A stretch of DNA of 64,000 bases from Candidatus Vallotiella hemipterorum (GTDB lineage: Bacteria; Pseudomonadota; Gammaproteobacteria; Burkholderiales; Burkholderiaceae). Each line of letters starts with the position of its first letter. Position 1 is the stretch's first letter. The translations under genes and the position numbers were made by a program. Where the stretch lies: NCBI RefSeq assembly GCF_910593725.1, contig NZ_OU343031.1:868001-932000 (forward strand), in the 5' to 3' direction. A model generated the notes under the pieces. It made no database searches, was not told the origin of the DNA, and saw nothing but the letters and a program-made list of their open reading frames with translations. Of this stretch, positions 21,359-33,135 are shown in pieces.

Positions 21359-23185
21359 TTACTCTACTGCCACTGAACGACTCGCACGCCGGCGCTCGTA
21401 CTCTTTTAGGTATCGCTTTCGTAAGCGGATCGACTTTGGCGTGACCTCGACTAGCTCGTCATCATCAATAAATTCGACTGCATACTCGAGCGTCAACTGG
21501 ATCGGCGGAATAAGACGAACCGCTTCGTCGGTTCCCGACGCGCGTACATTAGTTAGCTGCTTGCTACGAATTGGATTGACTACTAGATCATTCTCGCGAC
21601 TATGAATACCTATAATCATCCCCTCGTACAGCGCATCGCCTGGCGAGACAAACATGCGTCCACGCTCCTGCAATTTCCACAGCGCATACGCAACAGCATC
21701 TCCATTATCCTGCGAAATTAGCACCCCGTTTCTCCGCTCACCAATCATACCCTCACGCATCGGCTCATACGCATCAAAGATATGGCTCATCAGGCCAGTT
21801 CCGTGCGTCAGAGTAAGAAATATACCTTGAAATCCGATAAGTCCACGCGCTGGAATCCGATATTCTAATCGCGTACGACCGCGTTCATCAGGCGTCATGT
21901 CAATTAGCTCGCCCTTTCGGCGACCAATTTCCTCCATCACTGCACCTTGATGCGCTTCCTCAAGATCCACTGCTAGCAGCTCATACGGTTCATGCCTGAT
22001 ACCATTTATCTCTTGAGTCACTACACCCGGACGCGATACTGCAAGTTCATAACCTTCGCGACGCATATGTTCAATTAAGATAGTTAAATGCAGCTCGCCG
22101 CGTCCGGATACCTCAAATACTGTTTCATCAGCGGTATCTCTAACCCTTAACGCAACATTAAGAGTTAGCTCCCGATTTAATCGCTCGCGGAGCTGACGGC
22201 TTGTGATAAACTTGCCTTCTTTACCTGCTAACGGCGAGGTATTCACGCAGAAATTCATCTTTAAAGTCGGCTCGTCTACCTTAATCATTGGCAATGCATC
22301 CGGTGCATCTAATGAGCAAATAGTTGCACTGATACCAATATCGTTAATGCCGTCAATTAATACAATATCGCCAGCTTCAGCACTAGTAACCCGCACGTGC
22401 TCCAAACCTTTAAAGACTCGAATCTGATTAACCTTTCGGTGTAATGGCTCGCCCTGAGGGCCAAAACGCATTACGACTATCTGGCCAGAATTAATGCGCC
22501 CACGCGTAATTCGGCCCACCCCAATGCGCCCAACATAGCTTGAATAGTCTAGTGATGTAATCTGCAACTGCAGTGGCAAGCAGGGATCTGTCTTGCGCAC
22601 TGGAACATATTGAAGTATAACTTCAAATAAGGGACGCATATCTCCATTGTGAACTCTAGTATCTAAGTTAGAATAACCATTCAGTGCTGATGTATAAACC
22701 ACCTGAAAATCGAGCTGCTCGTCATTTGCACCTAATTTATCAAATAAATCAAATGTCTGATTCACTACCCAATCTGGTCGTGCTCCTGGACGATCAATTT
22801 TATTAACAACTACAATTGGCCGAAGCCCGAGTGCTAAGGCCTTTTTCGTGACAAAGCGCGTCTGCGGCATTGGCCCTTCGACCGCATCAACTAGAAGCAG
22901 TACCGAATCGACCATTGATAGCACCCGCTCGACTTCGCCTCCAAAGTCGGCATGCCCCGGCGTATCAACAATATTAATATGTGTATTCTTATATTCAACG
23001 GCGCAGTGCTTCGCGAGAATGGTAATACCACGCTCTCTCTCAATGTCATGTGAGTCCATTACACGCTCAGCAACTTGTTGGTTTTCACGGAATGCGCCGG
23101 ACTGCCGAAGTAGTTGGTCTACAAGTGTAGTCTTACCATGGTCAACGTGTGCAATGATAGCGATATTGCGGATCGGACGTGTCAT
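21359..23185 (-). CDS. typA: Ribosome-binding GTPase TypA/BipA
   Basis: Translational GTPase of the EF-G/LepA superfamily, involved in 50S assembly and stress or low-temperature growth. 608 residues. G1 motif AHVDHGKT at residues 12-19, the switch II region [16 protein letters not shown] for G4, then domain II and the EF-G-like domains up to a basic C-terminal tail ([12 protein letters not shown]). It lies upstream of odhA on the same strand with a 266-base gap and downstream of truB after a 1.6-kb spacer. No SD is evident at the ATG. Confidence 0.96.
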   Translation of the reverse strand: MTRPIRNIAIIAHVDHGKTTLVDQLLRQSGAFRENQQVAERVMDSHDIERERGITILAKHCAVEYKNTHINIVDTPGHADFGGEVERVLSMVDSVLLLVDAVEGPMPQTRFVTKKALALGLRPIVVVNKIDRPGARPDWVVNQTFDLFDKLGANDEQLDFQVVYTSALNGYSNLDTRVHNGDMRPLFEVILQYVPVRKTDPCLPLQLQITSLDYSSYVGRIGVGRITRGRINSGQIVVMRFGPQGEPLHRKVNQIRVFKGLEHVRVTSAEAGDIVLIDGINDIGISATICSLDAPDALPMIKVDEPTLKMNFCVNTSPLAGKEGKFITSRQLRERLNRELTLNVALRVRDTADETVFEVSGRGELHLTILIEHMRREGYELAVSRPGVVTQEINGIRHEPYELLAVDLEEAHQGAVMEEIGRRKGELIDMTPDERGRTRLEYRIPARGLIGFQGIFLTLTHGTGLMSHIFDAYEPMREGMIGERRNGVLISQDNGDAVAYALWKLQERGRMFVSPGDALYEGMIIGIHSRENDLVVNPIRSKQLTNVRASGTDEAVRLIPPIQLTLEYAVEFIDDDELVEVTPKSIRLRKRYLKEYERRRASRSVAVE

Positions 23186-23877
23186 AGGGATATTTTTGAA
23201 CGCAGTGCGTTATAAAAAGTACGCCGAACAGCTAAAAGCAGGTTATACATAGCCCAGGGGATTACTCTGCATCCGCTAAAAGCGTGAAAGGAAAACGTGA
23301 AAGCATTAAGCTTAATACTATCTATTTTATCACGCCTTAGCATGCGATATGCGCAAGCGGCACTCATGTTTCTCCTTAAACTAAGAAATAAGGAAACTAC
23401 ATTATCTTGGTAGATGCTAATAATGTATTGCTTAGATTATTACTTAGGTGGGGAGCGATTGTTACTCAAAAGAGGCATCGCTTTATCTTAATAAGTTTCA
23501 ATAGAACGTATAGCGGATCGAGCGTAATCTATTTTAGTAAAGTTAAGGGAGTAGGTACTAGCGAGTTAGGTCATATTACATCTAATTACTGACAGTATTA
23601 GGACCTTTGGTTATTTTTATAAGATGCTAGTCTAGTATTAGAAAACATATAAAAATGCTGGAATAGGCTATATCAATGAAATTAACGATTGGTTCTTATA
23701 GGAATTTTTAAGCCGTCGAGTTCGATTTTGAGATTTTTAGCTAAGGCTAGAGGCCCTAGAAAAGCTATTATCTACTAGATTCAAGTTGGATCTTCGCTTT
23801 AACCTTAGATATTTGACGGGCAGTACCCTGCTGAAATTTAAAACAGTAAGTTTCTTACTAGGATCCCGTATCCCTGA

Positions 23878-23897
23878 AATATTAATGCATTAATATT
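23878..23897. repeat. 20-bp perfect palindrome
   Basis: AATATTAATG is followed directly by its reverse complement. A partly similar sequence, ACTAATGCATGG, follows about 35 bases later. It is not near any gene start. Confidence 0.8.
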
Positions 23898-24546
23898 ATG
23901 TTCACATAACCTTATTGATAGCCTTGAATACTAATGCATGGTGTTATGCTGAGTATAGTATAGCTAGTCAATGCTAAACTAAATTAACTCGTACGTTCAG
24001 CTACTAGCTACTCTTATGCATAGGGGTTTTAAGACCTAGTGCTATTTGTAGGAAATCTATCAAAGTTAATTTGATTTAGTGCGCGTATAAGATAAGTTAA
24101 GCCACTATTTGATGTGTTCTAATCTAGAGCAGTATATCGGAAGCGTACTTAAACACGTATAACATGACTAGAGTATATAAGTACTTACTTAAAACACTTA
24201 TAACATACTGCCTACAGGCTAATATTTAGCCTCCGGTAAGATACTTCACATAAGTGAACTGACGTCTCGTTTATGGTATTCCATTCATTAGAATAATATC
24301 TCTATATCTATATTAGAATTGACGTGCACTTCGAGCCAGTTTAGCTTAAATAAATACGCATTAGTTAATATATTAAGGCTGCACAGTACCTTTATGGTTT
24401 ACTACTATCCTAATTTTAGGAGAGTCAGAAATCACTAGATATGCATAGTGCTTACACTGATCGCTAATTTAGAAATTAAGCTGAAGTGGAAGATAGAGCA
24501 TATATAGCCATATATGTCATGTATTAGACCGACATTAAAACAACAT

Positions 24547-24575
24547 ATATTATTTATTAAAATAATAAATAATAT
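24547..24575. repeat. AT-only hairpin
   Basis: A 13-bp perfect stem (ATATTATTTATTA and its complement) closes on a 3-base loop. It has no G or C, so it could also arise by chance or by slippage in AT-rich DNA. Confidence 0.7.
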
Positions 24576-24755
24576 TAGCACTACCGTGTAGTGGTATACA
24601 GTATAAGCATTAGACAGAATTTTACCCGCTGCATTAGCGCATATAACTGATTGTAGATTATTTTAATCTTTCTTTTCATGTATATTACATGGATTAAATA
24701 GTCTTAGTTAAATAACCGCAGTATGCTACTAGATCATGAATGATAAAAATCAGTG

Positions 24756-25727
24756 TTAATAATAGCGGAAGGTAGAAAGTAAGCGCTCTGGAAATAGAAC
24801 GCCAGACTGCCATCGGCCAATTCCAATTAATCGATTCTTATCAGAGTTATATACCTTTACCCTATCGTTTTCGCTAACACTTGGTTTATTAGCTAAGCGT
24901 AATCTCTGCCCGTTTATAAAGCGCTTGGCCATCTCATTATCTAGATTAATTAACTCAAATTTTGATAATAAGGCATCGATCGGCTGAAGATATGATAAAC
25001 GTTGTTGTCTATCTAGATTAGATAACCTATTTAATGTTACTGCATCCGTTAAAGATAATTCGCCAACACTAGTGCGCCGTAGCATTGCTAAATGTGCTCC
25101 ACAACCTAGAATTTCTCCAATATCCCTGGCAAGGGCGCGAATATAAGTTCCCTTACTACACGTAATGCGGATTGTTATGGACGCTACTGCCCCTAAAACA
25201 CAAGTGATGCACTCTAATGCATAGATCGTTACTGAACGGGCCTCACGCTCGAGCGTGTGACCTGCCCGAGCATACACATAAAGCGGTTTTCCATTACGTT
25301 TAAGCGCTGAATACATTGGTGGCACTTGCATAATTGGACCACGAAATGCCATAAGCGCTGAATGCACTGCGATACGATCACATGTAACAGGCCGAGTCTT
25401 TAATACCTCACCCTCTGCATCATCAGTTGTCGTAGATACGCCTAGTTTTAGTGTCGCATCATAGGTTTTATTTGCATGAAGAAGATTTTGCGAAAACTTT
25501 GTCGCCTCTCCGAAACATAATGGCAATAGACCGGACGCAAGGGGATCTAGCGTGCCAGTGTGTCCAGCTTTTTTTACCTTCAGCAGGCGCTTAGCACATG
25601 TTAAAGCGTAATTGCTAGAAAGTCCTATTGGCTTGTCTAATAGCAATACGCCATCGATAGGGCTAGAGACTAAACTGTTCGACGTTGGATCAAGTTTATA
25701 TACTATATTGGTATGGTTGTTTCCCAC
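24756..25727 (-). CDS. truB: tRNA pseudouridine-55 synthase TruB
   Basis: Makes pseudouridine 55 in the T-loop of tRNAs. The catalytic aspartate is D61 in GHTGTLDPLASG, followed by LLPLCFGEATKF and the CSKGTYIRALARDIGE motif; a C-terminal PUA-like domain follows. GTG start, four bases after the rbfA stop, so translation is probably coupled. 323 residues; the C-terminus (FPERLLSTFRYY) is normal. It ends the rimP-nusA-infB-rbfA-truB cluster. Confidence 0.95.
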   Translation of the reverse strand: MGNNHTNIVYKLDPTSNSLVSSPIDGVLLLDKPIGLSSNYALTCAKRLLKVKKAGHTGTLDPLASGLLPLCFGEATKFSQNLLHANKTYDATLKLGVSTTTDDAEGEVLKTRPVTCDRIAVHSALMAFRGPIMQVPPMYSALKRNGKPLYVYARAGHTLEREARSVTIYALECITCVLGAVASITIRITCSKGTYIRALARDIGEILGCGAHLAMLRRTSVGELSLTDAVTLNRLSNLDRQQRLSYLQPIDALLSKFELINLDNEMAKRFINGQRLRLANKPSVSENDRVKVYNSDKNRLIGIGRWQSGVLFPERLLSTFRYY

Positions 25728-25731
25728 GGGA

Positions 25732-26100
25732 TTAGTTCTGATAAGCGCTCGTTTTATTTGCCTCTTCGATTAACCGTGATATTTCTATGGCTCTCTCAAT
25801 TGACTTATCAAATATATAGTGCAGCTTTGGTACAGTATGGATATGTAGACGCTTAAATAATAAGTTATGCAAGTACCCAGCTGCGTGGTTAAGTGCTACT
25901 TCTGTTTGTTTTGGGTCTCCAGTGAGAGTCGTAAAAAATATTTTTGCATGTGCATAATCCGGTGTTAGTTTAACAGCTTGGATCGTTACTAGACCAATTC
26001 TAGGATCCTTCACTTCGGATGTCATTAGTTCTGCTAAATCACGCCTAATCTGATCGGCGATCCGCACGTTTCGATTTCTGCTATTAGATTTATTTAGCAT
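25732..26100 (-). CDS. rbfA: Ribosome-binding factor A
   Basis: Late 30S maturation factor that binds the 16S rRNA helix 44/45 region. 122 residues with the KH-like core: [34 protein letters not shown], and the Ala-kink-like [19 protein letters not shown]. It lies 68 bases after infB and 4 bases before truB, as in the standard nusA operon. Confidence 0.95.
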   Translation of the reverse strand: MLNKSNSRNRNVRIADQIRRDLAELMTSEVKDPRIGLVTIQAVKLTPDYAHAKIFFTTLTGDPKQTEVALNHAAGYLHNLLFKRLHIHTVPKLHYIFDKSIERAIEISRLIEEANKTSAYQN

Positions 26101-26168
26101 GAATCAACCTGTTTATAAAAAAAGACTGAGAAGACTGAGCTGAGCGGCATGCGCTCTATCGAAGATAA

Positions 26169-28970
26169 TTAGATTACAGATCTTGCCAGCTCAGTAACTT
26201 CAAATACCTCAACTCGATCGTTTTCTTGGATATCGTTAAAATTTTTCAGTGATAAGCCGCACTCAAAACCTTGCTTTACTTCTTTTACGTCTTCTTTGAA
26301 GCGTTTAAGCGAATCAAGCTCACCGGTATAAATTACTATACCGGCGCGTAAAACCCGCACTAATGCGATACGCTTAATAAGCCCGTCTATTACCATACAG
26401 CCCGCGACTGCACCGACTTTTGGCACCCTGAAAACTTGCCGTACCTCAACCATACCAATAACTGTCTCGAATTTTTCTGGTGCTAGCATGCCGGACATCG
26501 CAGCTTTCACTTCATTTATAGCGTCATATATAACGCTATAGTGCCGTAAATTAACGCCATTGGTTTCGGCTAGCTTTCGAGCTTGAATATCTGAGCGTGT
26601 ATTAAAGCCAATTATGATAGCTTTAGACGCGGTTGCTAGATTCACGTCTGTTTCATTAATGCCGCCTACCGCGCTATGTATAATTTGAACACGTATTTCA
26701 TCGGTCGATAGTTTTTGTAGTACGTTCACTAACGCTTCCTGTGAGCCACGGACATCAGCCTTCACGATCAGCGGTAGGTTTTGTACTTCGCTAGCATTTA
26801 TCTGATCTAACATACTCTCAAGTTTTTCAGCCTGCTGCTTTGCGAACTTTACATCGCGGAACTTACCTTGACGGAACAGAGCAATCTCACGAGCCTTACG
26901 TTCATCCGGCAGAACAATTACTGGTTCACCCGCACGAGGTACCTCTGATAGTCCCTGAATCTCGATCGGGGTCGATGGCTTAGCTAATTTTATTGCTTTA
27001 CCAAACTCATCGGCTATTGCTCGCACACGACCATAAGCAGAGCCCGCTAGTACAACGTCACCACGTGATAGCGTGCCTGACTGTACTAGAATCGTGGTGA
27101 CTGGGCCTTTTCCTTTATCTAGCTTCGCTTCGATTACAATGCCTTTAGCAGGCGCTTCAATAGGCGCTTTCAATTCGAGAATTTCAGCTTGAAGCAACAC
27201 ATTTTCAAGCAGATTATCAATACCCTGCCCTGTTTTAGCAGATATTTCGAGGAACGGCGAATCACCGCCATATTCTTCTGACACTAAACCTTCTGAGATT
27301 AATTCTTGTTTTACTCGATCTGGATCTGCGCTAGGCTTATCAATTTTATTAATTGCTACGATAATGGGCACACTGCCAGCCTTAGCATGCGAAATTGCTT
27401 CTCTCGTCTGAGGCATTACACCATCATCTGCCGCGACTACTAAAATTACGATATCGGTTGATTTTGCACCTCTTGCACGCATGGCGGTAAATGCCTCATG
27501 GCCTGGTGTATCAAGGAACGTGATCATGCCATGTGATGTCTCGACACGGTAAGCGCCAATATGCTGTGTAATACCGCCTATTTCGCTAGAAGCAACTTTT
27601 GAATTACGGATATAATCGAGTAATGACGTTTTACCATGGTCGACGTGCCCCATTACAGTAACAACTGGTGGACGCGGAAGCATCTCAACATCGACCGTTT
27701 CGCCTCTGATGAGCAGTGCTTCTGGATCATCTAGCTTCGCGGCAATTGAATGATGGCCTAGCTCTTCGACAACTATCATTGCAGTCTCTTGATCTAGAAC
27801 CTGATTAATTGTCACCATCTGACCGAGCTTCATCATTACTTTAATGACTTCAGAGGCTTTAACAGCTATCTTGTGTGCGAGATCAGCTACAGTGATCGTC
27901 TCGGGCACATGTACTTCTCGAACGATTGGTTCAGTTGGAACTTGAAAATTTGTATGTACATCCTGATGTTTGCTACGACCACGTGGACTACCTCGCCAGC
28001 CACGATCAACACCACCGCTTGAATCGCCTCGTGTCTTGATGCCGCGCCGCTTCGCGGCGTCTTCTTGCCAGCTGCTTTTATTCGGAATTTTTTTCTTTTC
28101 GCCGGATGGAGTAGCTGTAGATACTGATATCGGTTTCTTTGTGCCAGACGATGGCTTAGCAGGCTTATGCAGCGTGCTTTTTGCTTCAGGAGTCTTAATG
28201 CGCTCGACTGGTTTTAGCGGCTCAGGAGGCTTGATAGTCATTACCTTGCGTGGTGTTGCTATCATTTTTCGGATGGCTTGTGCTTCAGCTTCTGCTGCTT
28301 CTCGCCGCTTACGAATAATCTCCTGCTGTAGGCGAGGCTTTTCAGCCGAAGCTCGGGTGCCGTCTGCTATCTTTTTTTCAGAACTTTGCTCATTGTTTGC
28401 ATGCGCAGTATTGTCAGCGGACTGACTAGCCCGGTGGTATTGCGCATCGTAATTTCGCTGCCGCTCAGCTATTTTCTGGACAGCTAAAGCAGCACGCCTA
28501 GATTCTTTAGCTGCTTCGTCGCGCTCAAGACGCTCTTTCTGCTCACGCGATTTAAGTTCTTGCCGAGCTACTAATACTTCGGCTGCAGGATTTGCTTGCT
28601 TCTCACGTTGTTCGAGTTCAGCACTCGCACGATTTTTATCTGCGCTATTTAGCGCTCCGGCATTCGGCTCATCGCGCTTGACAAAAACTCGCTTTTTTCG
28701 GACTTGGACCTGGATTAGTCGAGCCTTGCCAGTTGCGTCAGCTTGTTTAATTTCCGACGTCTGACGGCGCGTTAGCATAATTTTACATTTATCAGTATCA
28801 GCACTGCCGTGCGACTTGCGCAAGTGATCTAGCAAACGGGCTTTGTCTGCTTCGGACAGTACGTCGTCGGCGCTCGCTTTCTGCATACCCGCAGCTTGAA
28901 GCTGTTCGAGCAGCAGGCTTGCAGGCATCTTTAGTTCCGCGGCAAATTGAGCTACGTTATTGCTCGCCAT
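26169..28970 (-). CDS. infB: Translation initiation factor IF-2
   Basis: GTPase that delivers fMet-tRNA to the 30S subunit and promotes subunit joining. 933 residues: an N-terminal IF2-N domain ([20 protein letters not shown]), a long Ala/Lys/Glu/Arg-rich linker (about residues 90-340), a second IF2-N-like module, the G domain with GHVDHGKT at 441-448, DTPGHEAF and NKID, then domains II, III and C2 ending in [12 protein letters not shown] start behind AGAGGG. The linker is as long as in free-living relatives, so no reduction is seen. Confidence 0.97.
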   Translation of the reverse strand: MASNNVAQFAAELKMPASLLLEQLQAAGMQKASADDVLSEADKARLLDHLRKSHGSADTDKCKIMLTRRQTSEIKQADATGKARLIQVQVRKKRVFVKRDEPNAGALNSADKNRASAELEQREKQANPAAEVLVARQELKSREQKERLERDEAAKESRRAALAVQKIAERQRNYDAQYHRASQSADNTAHANNEQSSEKKIADGTRASAEKPRLQQEIIRKRREAAEAEAQAIRKMIATPRKVMTIKPPEPLKPVERIKTPEAKSTLHKPAKPSSGTKKPISVSTATPSGEKKKIPNKSSWQEDAAKRRGIKTRGDSSGGVDRGWRGSPRGRSKHQDVHTNFQVPTEPIVREVHVPETITVADLAHKIAVKASEVIKVMMKLGQMVTINQVLDQETAMIVVEELGHHSIAAKLDDPEALLIRGETVDVEMLPRPPVVTVMGHVDHGKTSLLDYIRNSKVASSEIGGITQHIGAYRVETSHGMITFLDTPGHEAFTAMRARGAKSTDIVILVVAADDGVMPQTREAISHAKAGSVPIIVAINKIDKPSADPDRVKQELISEGLVSEEYGGDSPFLEISAKTGQGIDNLLENVLLQAEILELKAPIEAPAKGIVIEAKLDKGKGPVTTILVQSGTLSRGDVVLAGSAYGRVRAIADEFGKAIKLAKPSTPIEIQGLSEVPRAGEPVIVLPDERKAREIALFRQGKFRDVKFAKQQAEKLESMLDQINASEVQNLPLIVKADVRGSQEALVNVLQKLSTDEIRVQIIHSAVGGINETDVNLATASKAIIIGFNTRSDIQARKLAETNGVNLRHYSVIYDAINEVKAAMSGMLAPEKFETVIGMVEVRQVFRVPKVGAVAGCMVIDGLIKRIALVRVLRAGIVIYTGELDSLKRFKEDVKEVKQGFECGLSLKNFNDIQENDRVEVFEVTELARSVI

Positions 28971-29078
28971 TCATCCCTCTTAGGGCAAAGACAAAGGTCT
29001 TCGCAGTTGGTAGTATCTTACTGCGGCTTATTAGGCCGCAGTAATTTAATATGCCATCATAGCGCTGCTTCTCGCTTG

Positions 29079-30554
29079 TTACTGGAACCAGTGTTCACGC
29101 GCTTTCATGATTAGCGCTTTCGCGGACTCCTCTTTTAAGCCAGTTATCTCGACCAATTCATCGACAGCTAACTCAGCTAGCTCTTCACGCGTATATATCT
29201 GGTGTTTAGCAAGAGTAGCAAGGAGATTCCCGTCTATTCCATTCAGACTCGTTAGGTCGGGTGATGCGTTTTCAACTTTTTCTTCATTCTCGATAGCCAT
29301 CGTCATCAGCGCATCACGCGCGCGATTTCGTAATTCGCGCACCGTATCTTCATCAAACGCTTCAATCTCCAGCATCTCGTTGAGAGGAACGTATGCAATC
29401 TCTTCGAGGCTTGTAAAACCTTCATCGATTAAAATATCGGCAACCTCCTCATCAAGATCTAATCGCTCTATAAATAGGTTTCGCAGCACGCTGTGCTCTT
29501 GAGAGCGTTTCTCGTCCGACTCATCTGGTGTCATGATATTAATCTGCCAACCAGTTAGCTCGCTAGCAAGCCGTACATTCTGGCCACTGCGTCCAATCGC
29601 GATAGCTAGCTCATTTTCGTCGACGACGACATCCATCGCATGCTTTTCCTCGTCAACAACAATTGATTGAACAGTGGCTGGTGAAAGGGCTCCGATAACG
29701 AACTGTGCAGGATCTACTGACCATAGCACGATATCAATGTTCTCGCCAGCCAACTCGTTACGCACCGCCTGCACTCGTGAACCGCGAATACCGACACAGG
29801 TTCCTATTGGATCAATTCGCTTGTCGTAGGCTACCACTGCGATCTTTGCCCGGATACCTGGATCACGCGCTGCTGACTTAATTTCTAGCAGACCCTGCTC
29901 AATCTCTGGTACTTCAAGTTCAAACAACTTTATAAGAAATTCAGAAGTCGTTCGTGAGAGCTCGATCTGCGCCCCTCGAGCTGCGCGATCTACTTTAGTG
30001 ATATATGCACGAACGCGATCTCCTATGCGAAAATTCTCTTTGGGAATTAGTTGATCTCGGCGCAATAACGCCTCAACTCGCCCAGATTCAACAACTAAGT
30101 TGCCTTTTTCGAGTCGCTTAATTAGGCCGCTTATTATCTTCTCACCGCGCTCAAGAAAATCGTTTAAGATCTGCTCTCGCTCAGCATCTCGCACTTTTTG
30201 AAGAATGACTTGCTTGGCCGCTTGCGCTCCGATTCGACCAAATTCGATCGATGGAATAAGCTCTTCTATATAACCATCTAGTTGTGCATTTACATCCTGT
30301 TCAAGTGCTTCAAAAAGAAGTATTTCTTGATCTGGCTGCTGTAAACCAGACTCGTTCGGCACGATTCGCCAGCGCCGAAAAGTCTCATGTTCACCAGACT
30401 CACGATTGATTGACACGCGTATGTCCACATCTTTATCGAAGAGCTTCTTCGTAGCCGAGGCGAGCGCTGCCTCGAGCGCAGAAAACACTACACCCGTGTT
30501 GACGTTTTTCTCGAGCGCCAGCGCATCTACCAGCATCAACACTTCGCGACTCAT
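29079..30554 (-). CDS. nusA: Transcription termination/antitermination factor NusA
   Basis: Binds RNA polymerase and controls pausing, termination and antitermination. 491 residues: N-terminal RNAP-binding domain ([16 protein letters not shown]), S1, two KH domains (GVRGS-like [14 protein letters not shown] and [17 protein letters not shown]), then two acidic C-terminal repeats. The start codon overlaps the rimP stop by one base (TAATG), so the pair is translationally coupled. infB follows 108 bases later. Confidence 0.97.
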   Translation of the reverse strand: MSREVLMLVDALALEKNVNTGVVFSALEAALASATKKLFDKDVDIRVSINRESGEHETFRRWRIVPNESGLQQPDQEILLFEALEQDVNAQLDGYIEELIPSIEFGRIGAQAAKQVILQKVRDAEREQILNDFLERGEKIISGLIKRLEKGNLVVESGRVEALLRRDQLIPKENFRIGDRVRAYITKVDRAARGAQIELSRTTSEFLIKLFELEVPEIEQGLLEIKSAARDPGIRAKIAVVAYDKRIDPIGTCVGIRGSRVQAVRNELAGENIDIVLWSVDPAQFVIGALSPATVQSIVVDEEKHAMDVVVDENELAIAIGRSGQNVRLASELTGWQINIMTPDESDEKRSQEHSVLRNLFIERLDLDEEVADILIDEGFTSLEEIAYVPLNEMLEIEAFDEDTVRELRNRARDALMTMAIENEEKVENASPDLTSLNGIDGNLLATLAKHQIYTREELAELAVDELVEITGLKEESAKALIMKAREHWFQ

Positions 30555-31009
30555 TATTTTCGGCTCCTAAAATCGACTTGCGGAACAAGACGAGCACGGT
30601 CCAAATCAGCGAGCGTAAAGTCGAGTCTTATTGGGCCGTTTTTTCCTTTAACCTCTAGACCTATTGTATCTCCATTAGGCGCACGTAAGATGCCACAAAA
30701 CGATCTCCTATGATCAAATGGATGTTTAAGGGTCACCATTGCTTTATTACCAGCAAAACGCTGGAAATCTGCCTTTTTCTTTAAAGGCCGATCTAAACCC
30801 GGCGACGAAACTTCGAGACGTTGATAGTTAACATTCTCAACGGTAAGCGCGCGCTGAAGCTGACGCGTCACTTTCTGACAGTCATCGATCGAAATGCCCG
30901 TCGGTTGATCAATAAACACACGCAGCATACCGCGTCCCGACCGCTCTAAATCAACAAGCTCGTATCCGAGTCCGGTAACACTATTTTCAATTAGTTCCGA
31001 CAATTGCAT
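30554..31009 (-). CDS. rimP: Ribosome maturation factor RimP
   Basis: Needed for 30S subunit assembly. 151 residues from the chosen ATG ([20 protein letters not shown]), which follows GAGGG at 8 bases. The frame extends five codons further upstream to 31024 without family similarity. Conserved blocks are [12 protein letters not shown] and [17 protein letters not shown]. First gene of the nusA operon; a terminator for rluB and a weak promoter lie just upstream. Confidence 0.95.
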   Translation of the reverse strand: MQLSELIENSVTGLGYELVDLERSGRGMLRVFIDQPTGISIDDCQKVTRQLQRALTVENVNYQRLEVSSPGLDRPLKKKADFQRFAGNKAMVTLKHPFDHRRSFCGILRAPNGDTIGLEVKGKNGPIRLDFTLADLDRARLVPQVDFRSRK

Positions 31010-31121
31010 GTTGTTTGCCCTCATGCAGTACGGACCGCGCGCAACACGCGCACCAGTTTCCTATTTCTCCGATTAATTATGCCCTCCCGAAAAGCAAGGC
31101 GCATAAACAGCGGTATTGCGC

Positions 31122-31149
31122 AGTAGAATTTCAGCTATTTTTATGGCAA
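31122..31149 (-). promoter_or_regulatory. Possible promoter of the rimP-nusA-infB operon
   Basis: TTGCCA (31149-31144), 16 bases, then TCTACT (31127-31122) on the minus strand, 4 of 6 consensus in both boxes by my count of the -10 and 5 of 6 shared with TTGNNA-type -35 boxes. It lies between the rluB terminator and rimP. Weak but well placed. Confidence 0.3.
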
Positions 31150-31167
31150 CGTAACACAGCAGAAAAA

Positions 31168-31200
31168 GTAAAAATGGGCGTTAAAACGCCCCATTTTTAC
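31168..31200 (-). terminator. Rho-independent terminator of rluB
   Basis: A long stem pairs GTAAAAATGGGGCGTT with AACGCCCATTTTTAC across a tiny loop with one bulged G, followed on the minus strand by TTTTTCTG. It separates rluB from the rimP operon. The near-symmetrical A/T flanks mean it could also work on the plus strand, where no gene ends. Confidence 0.85.
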
Positions 31201-31393
31201 TGGTGGTTACGCCCTGAAGCCGCACCTTAAATAACAAGCGTTTAATAACACACTTTATTAAGTATAGTGTTTTTCTAGGCGACCCGCAATTTACACAGAA
31301 AAGCATAGCCGTATGTTATAAAGCAAAGGGCATAAAGTATATCTGTATTGAGATACTGCGTTTCGCATACAGAACGGTTCTAGGAGTGCACGT

Positions 31394-32968
31394 TTAGCGG
31401 CTACGAGGGCGTCTTCTAGGCACACCGCGCTTCTGATCTAGACTATCTTGATGTGGCATTATTGAATCTCGCCTATCAAGCATATTATGTTTTAAGGTAT
31501 CTTTTTCTAATGTTTGGTTTCCATTAATGTCTCGGTTACCAGAACTCCTCTCTTTGATGTTGGTATACTCGCGTATACTAGAAAATCCGGTATATCCAGG
31601 CACTCGTGTCTGAGGTGAACTCCAGTTCATACCGCTACCCGTGCTGCAGCCTAGTCGCCGCTGCGGGCCCGGTGTATCATACCCGATATAGCCGATTGCT
31701 GTTTTCATCGGATCTGGTTGACGACGTGACATCACTTTACTACCCTCTCCTTTGTCTTCGCTTGGATCTTTCAATCCAACGGCTAGCATTAATGATCTCA
31801 CCCGCTTATCCTCTAGCTCCTCCCATCTACTACGCTTAAGACTACGTGGTAGAACGATTGGTCCATGGCGTGTTCGTATAAGCCGGCTGACAGTTAAACC
31901 TACGGCCTCAAATATGCGACGTACTTCGCGGTTTCGACCTTCTAAAAGCGCAGCATGGTACCAGTGATTAACGCCTTCGCCACCGCCATCGTGAATATGT
32001 AGGAAGCGTGCTGGACCATTATCTAGCTCAACTCCGCTTAGTATTTTTTTCCTTGCATGCTCCGTTAATTCGCCGATGACTCGAACTGCATATTCTCGCT
32101 TAACTTGGTAGCGCGGATGCATAAATCGGTTCGCGATGTCACCGGATGTAGTAAGCAATAATAATCCTTCAGTATTAAAATCTAGTCGGCCGATAGCTAG
32201 CCATTTTGCCCCTTTAATCATTGGTAACTTATCAAATACAGATGGACGACCTTCCGGATCTGAATAGCTGACAATCTCTCCTGCTGGTTTATGATAGATC
32301 AACACGCGTGGTAACTTATGCGGTAGCTTTCTCTTAATTAACTTGCCGTTAATGCGCACCTGATCAGTTAACATGATCCGCTGACCGATATGAGCTGGCT
32401 CGCCATTAACCGATACGCGCCCAGCAACAATTAGTTCCTCCATTTCGCGACGCGAGCCCATGCCGACTTCGGCTAATACCTTGTGTAGCTTTGGTGCATC
32501 ATCTTCAGCTGATAAAACTCGCTTAATAGCGGGCGTACTGTTTGCATGAGTGTTATCTGCGTCGAATGCGGGCGATATAACATAGGTGAATGCGGCGTCG
32601 GTGCGCACGGCTCTTTTCTGAGGAGTACCTACTGGCGCTGCAGGTCTATTACTTTTAGAGATTTTACCTTGATTTATATTAGCAGTATCCTTAAAAGGAA
32701 TGCGTATACGAGATACTCTGCTATCTAGTGATTCTGTTTTGGAGGAAGTATCAACAGCTACGGTCGCTTTTAACTTTGTAACCGCGCGCCGACGAGCCAT
32801 TAAGCTGCGTAGCCCCCGCCGTAAACCGCGCCGCGGACGTCCCTCACCATCTTCAACTTCTGCGGTTAGTGGTACCGGCAATGAGCACTGGCCTATATCG
32901 TGATCACAAGCGGCCGGCACACGGATAAGACCTGACTCAGGAGAATCGGGATCGTGCTTTTCGTTCAA
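31394..32968 (-). CDS. rluB: 23S rRNA pseudouridine synthase RluB
   Basis: Modifies U2605 (E. coli numbering) in 23S rRNA. 524 residues: a long basic N-terminal extension (about 150 residues, [18 protein letters not shown]), the S4 domain ([21 protein letters not shown]), the RsuA/RluB catalytic domain with D263 in [10 protein letters not shown], and a disordered arginine-rich tail ending RRRPRSR. TTG start supported by AGAGG five bases upstream; the extension is typical of Burkholderia RluB but its exact start is uncertain. The upstream position is occupied by scpB in relatives and is empty here. Confidence 0.9.
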   Translation of the reverse strand: MNEKHDPDSPESGLIRVPAACDHDIGQCSLPVPLTAEVEDGEGRPRRGLRRGLRSLMARRRAVTKLKATVAVDTSSKTESLDSRVSRIRIPFKDTANINQGKISKSNRPAAPVGTPQKRAVRTDAAFTYVISPAFDADNTHANSTPAIKRVLSAEDDAPKLHKVLAEVGMGSRREMEELIVAGRVSVNGEPAHIGQRIMLTDQVRINGKLIKRKLPHKLPRVLIYHKPAGEIVSYSDPEGRPSVFDKLPMIKGAKWLAIGRLDFNTEGLLLLTTSGDIANRFMHPRYQVKREYAVRVIGELTEHARKKILSGVELDNGPARFLHIHDGGGEGVNHWYHAALLEGRNREVRRIFEAVGLTVSRLIRTRHGPIVLPRSLKRSRWEELEDKRVRSLMLAVGLKDPSEDKGEGSKVMSRRQPDPMKTAIGYIGYDTPGPQRRLGCSTGSGMNWSSPQTRVPGYTGFSSIREYTNIKERSSGNRDINGNQTLEKDTLKHNMLDRRDSIMPHQDSLDQKRGVPRRRPRSR

Positions 32969-33100
32969 AACAACCTCTAGGTGTCAGAATACGGGCGCGC
33001 TTTATTTAGCCGCGCCAGTATTGGTGGTATGTATTATATAAATATCGTGCGATATTAGGTCACTTTTCATGACTCTCATCAATTTTTGATTCCGCTAGGA

Positions 33101-33135
33101 GCGGGCGGCAGATATCAGATATGTATGCCGCCCGC
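33101..33135. repeat. GC-rich hairpin upstream of rluB
   Basis: A perfect 10-bp stem GCGGGCGGCA/TGCCGCCCGC closes a 15-base AT loop. It is unusually GC-rich for this region. There is no U-tract on either strand. It may be an old terminator of a gene lost upstream of rluB. Confidence 0.75.

Larger units (their letters stand above)
23186..24755. other. 1.6-kb gene-free spacer between truB and typA
   Basis: No gene is recognised on either strand. The truB-typA pair is tightly linked in the Burkholderia genomes I remember, so this DNA is probably either remains of an inserted or lost gene. It contains a 20-bp palindrome (23878-23897), an imperfect direct repeat (24146-24169 / 24186-24209), and a 13-bp AT-only hairpin (24547-24575). 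Confidence 0.65.

Noticed and set aside
22848-23252. 134-codon ORF antisense to the typA start
   Set aside because: Shadow of the conserved GTPase domain; no homology seen.
23407-23592. 61-codon plus-strand ORF in the truB-typA spacer
   Set aside because: No domain, no ribosome-binding site, random-looking composition.
27970-28425. 151-codon ORF antisense to infB
   Set aside because: It mirrors the Ala/Lys/Arg-rich IF-2 linker; low-complexity coding on the other strand produces such open frames.
29107-29502. 131-codon ORF antisense to nusA
   Set aside because: Serine/arginine-rich shadow of an intact nusA with no start signal of its own.
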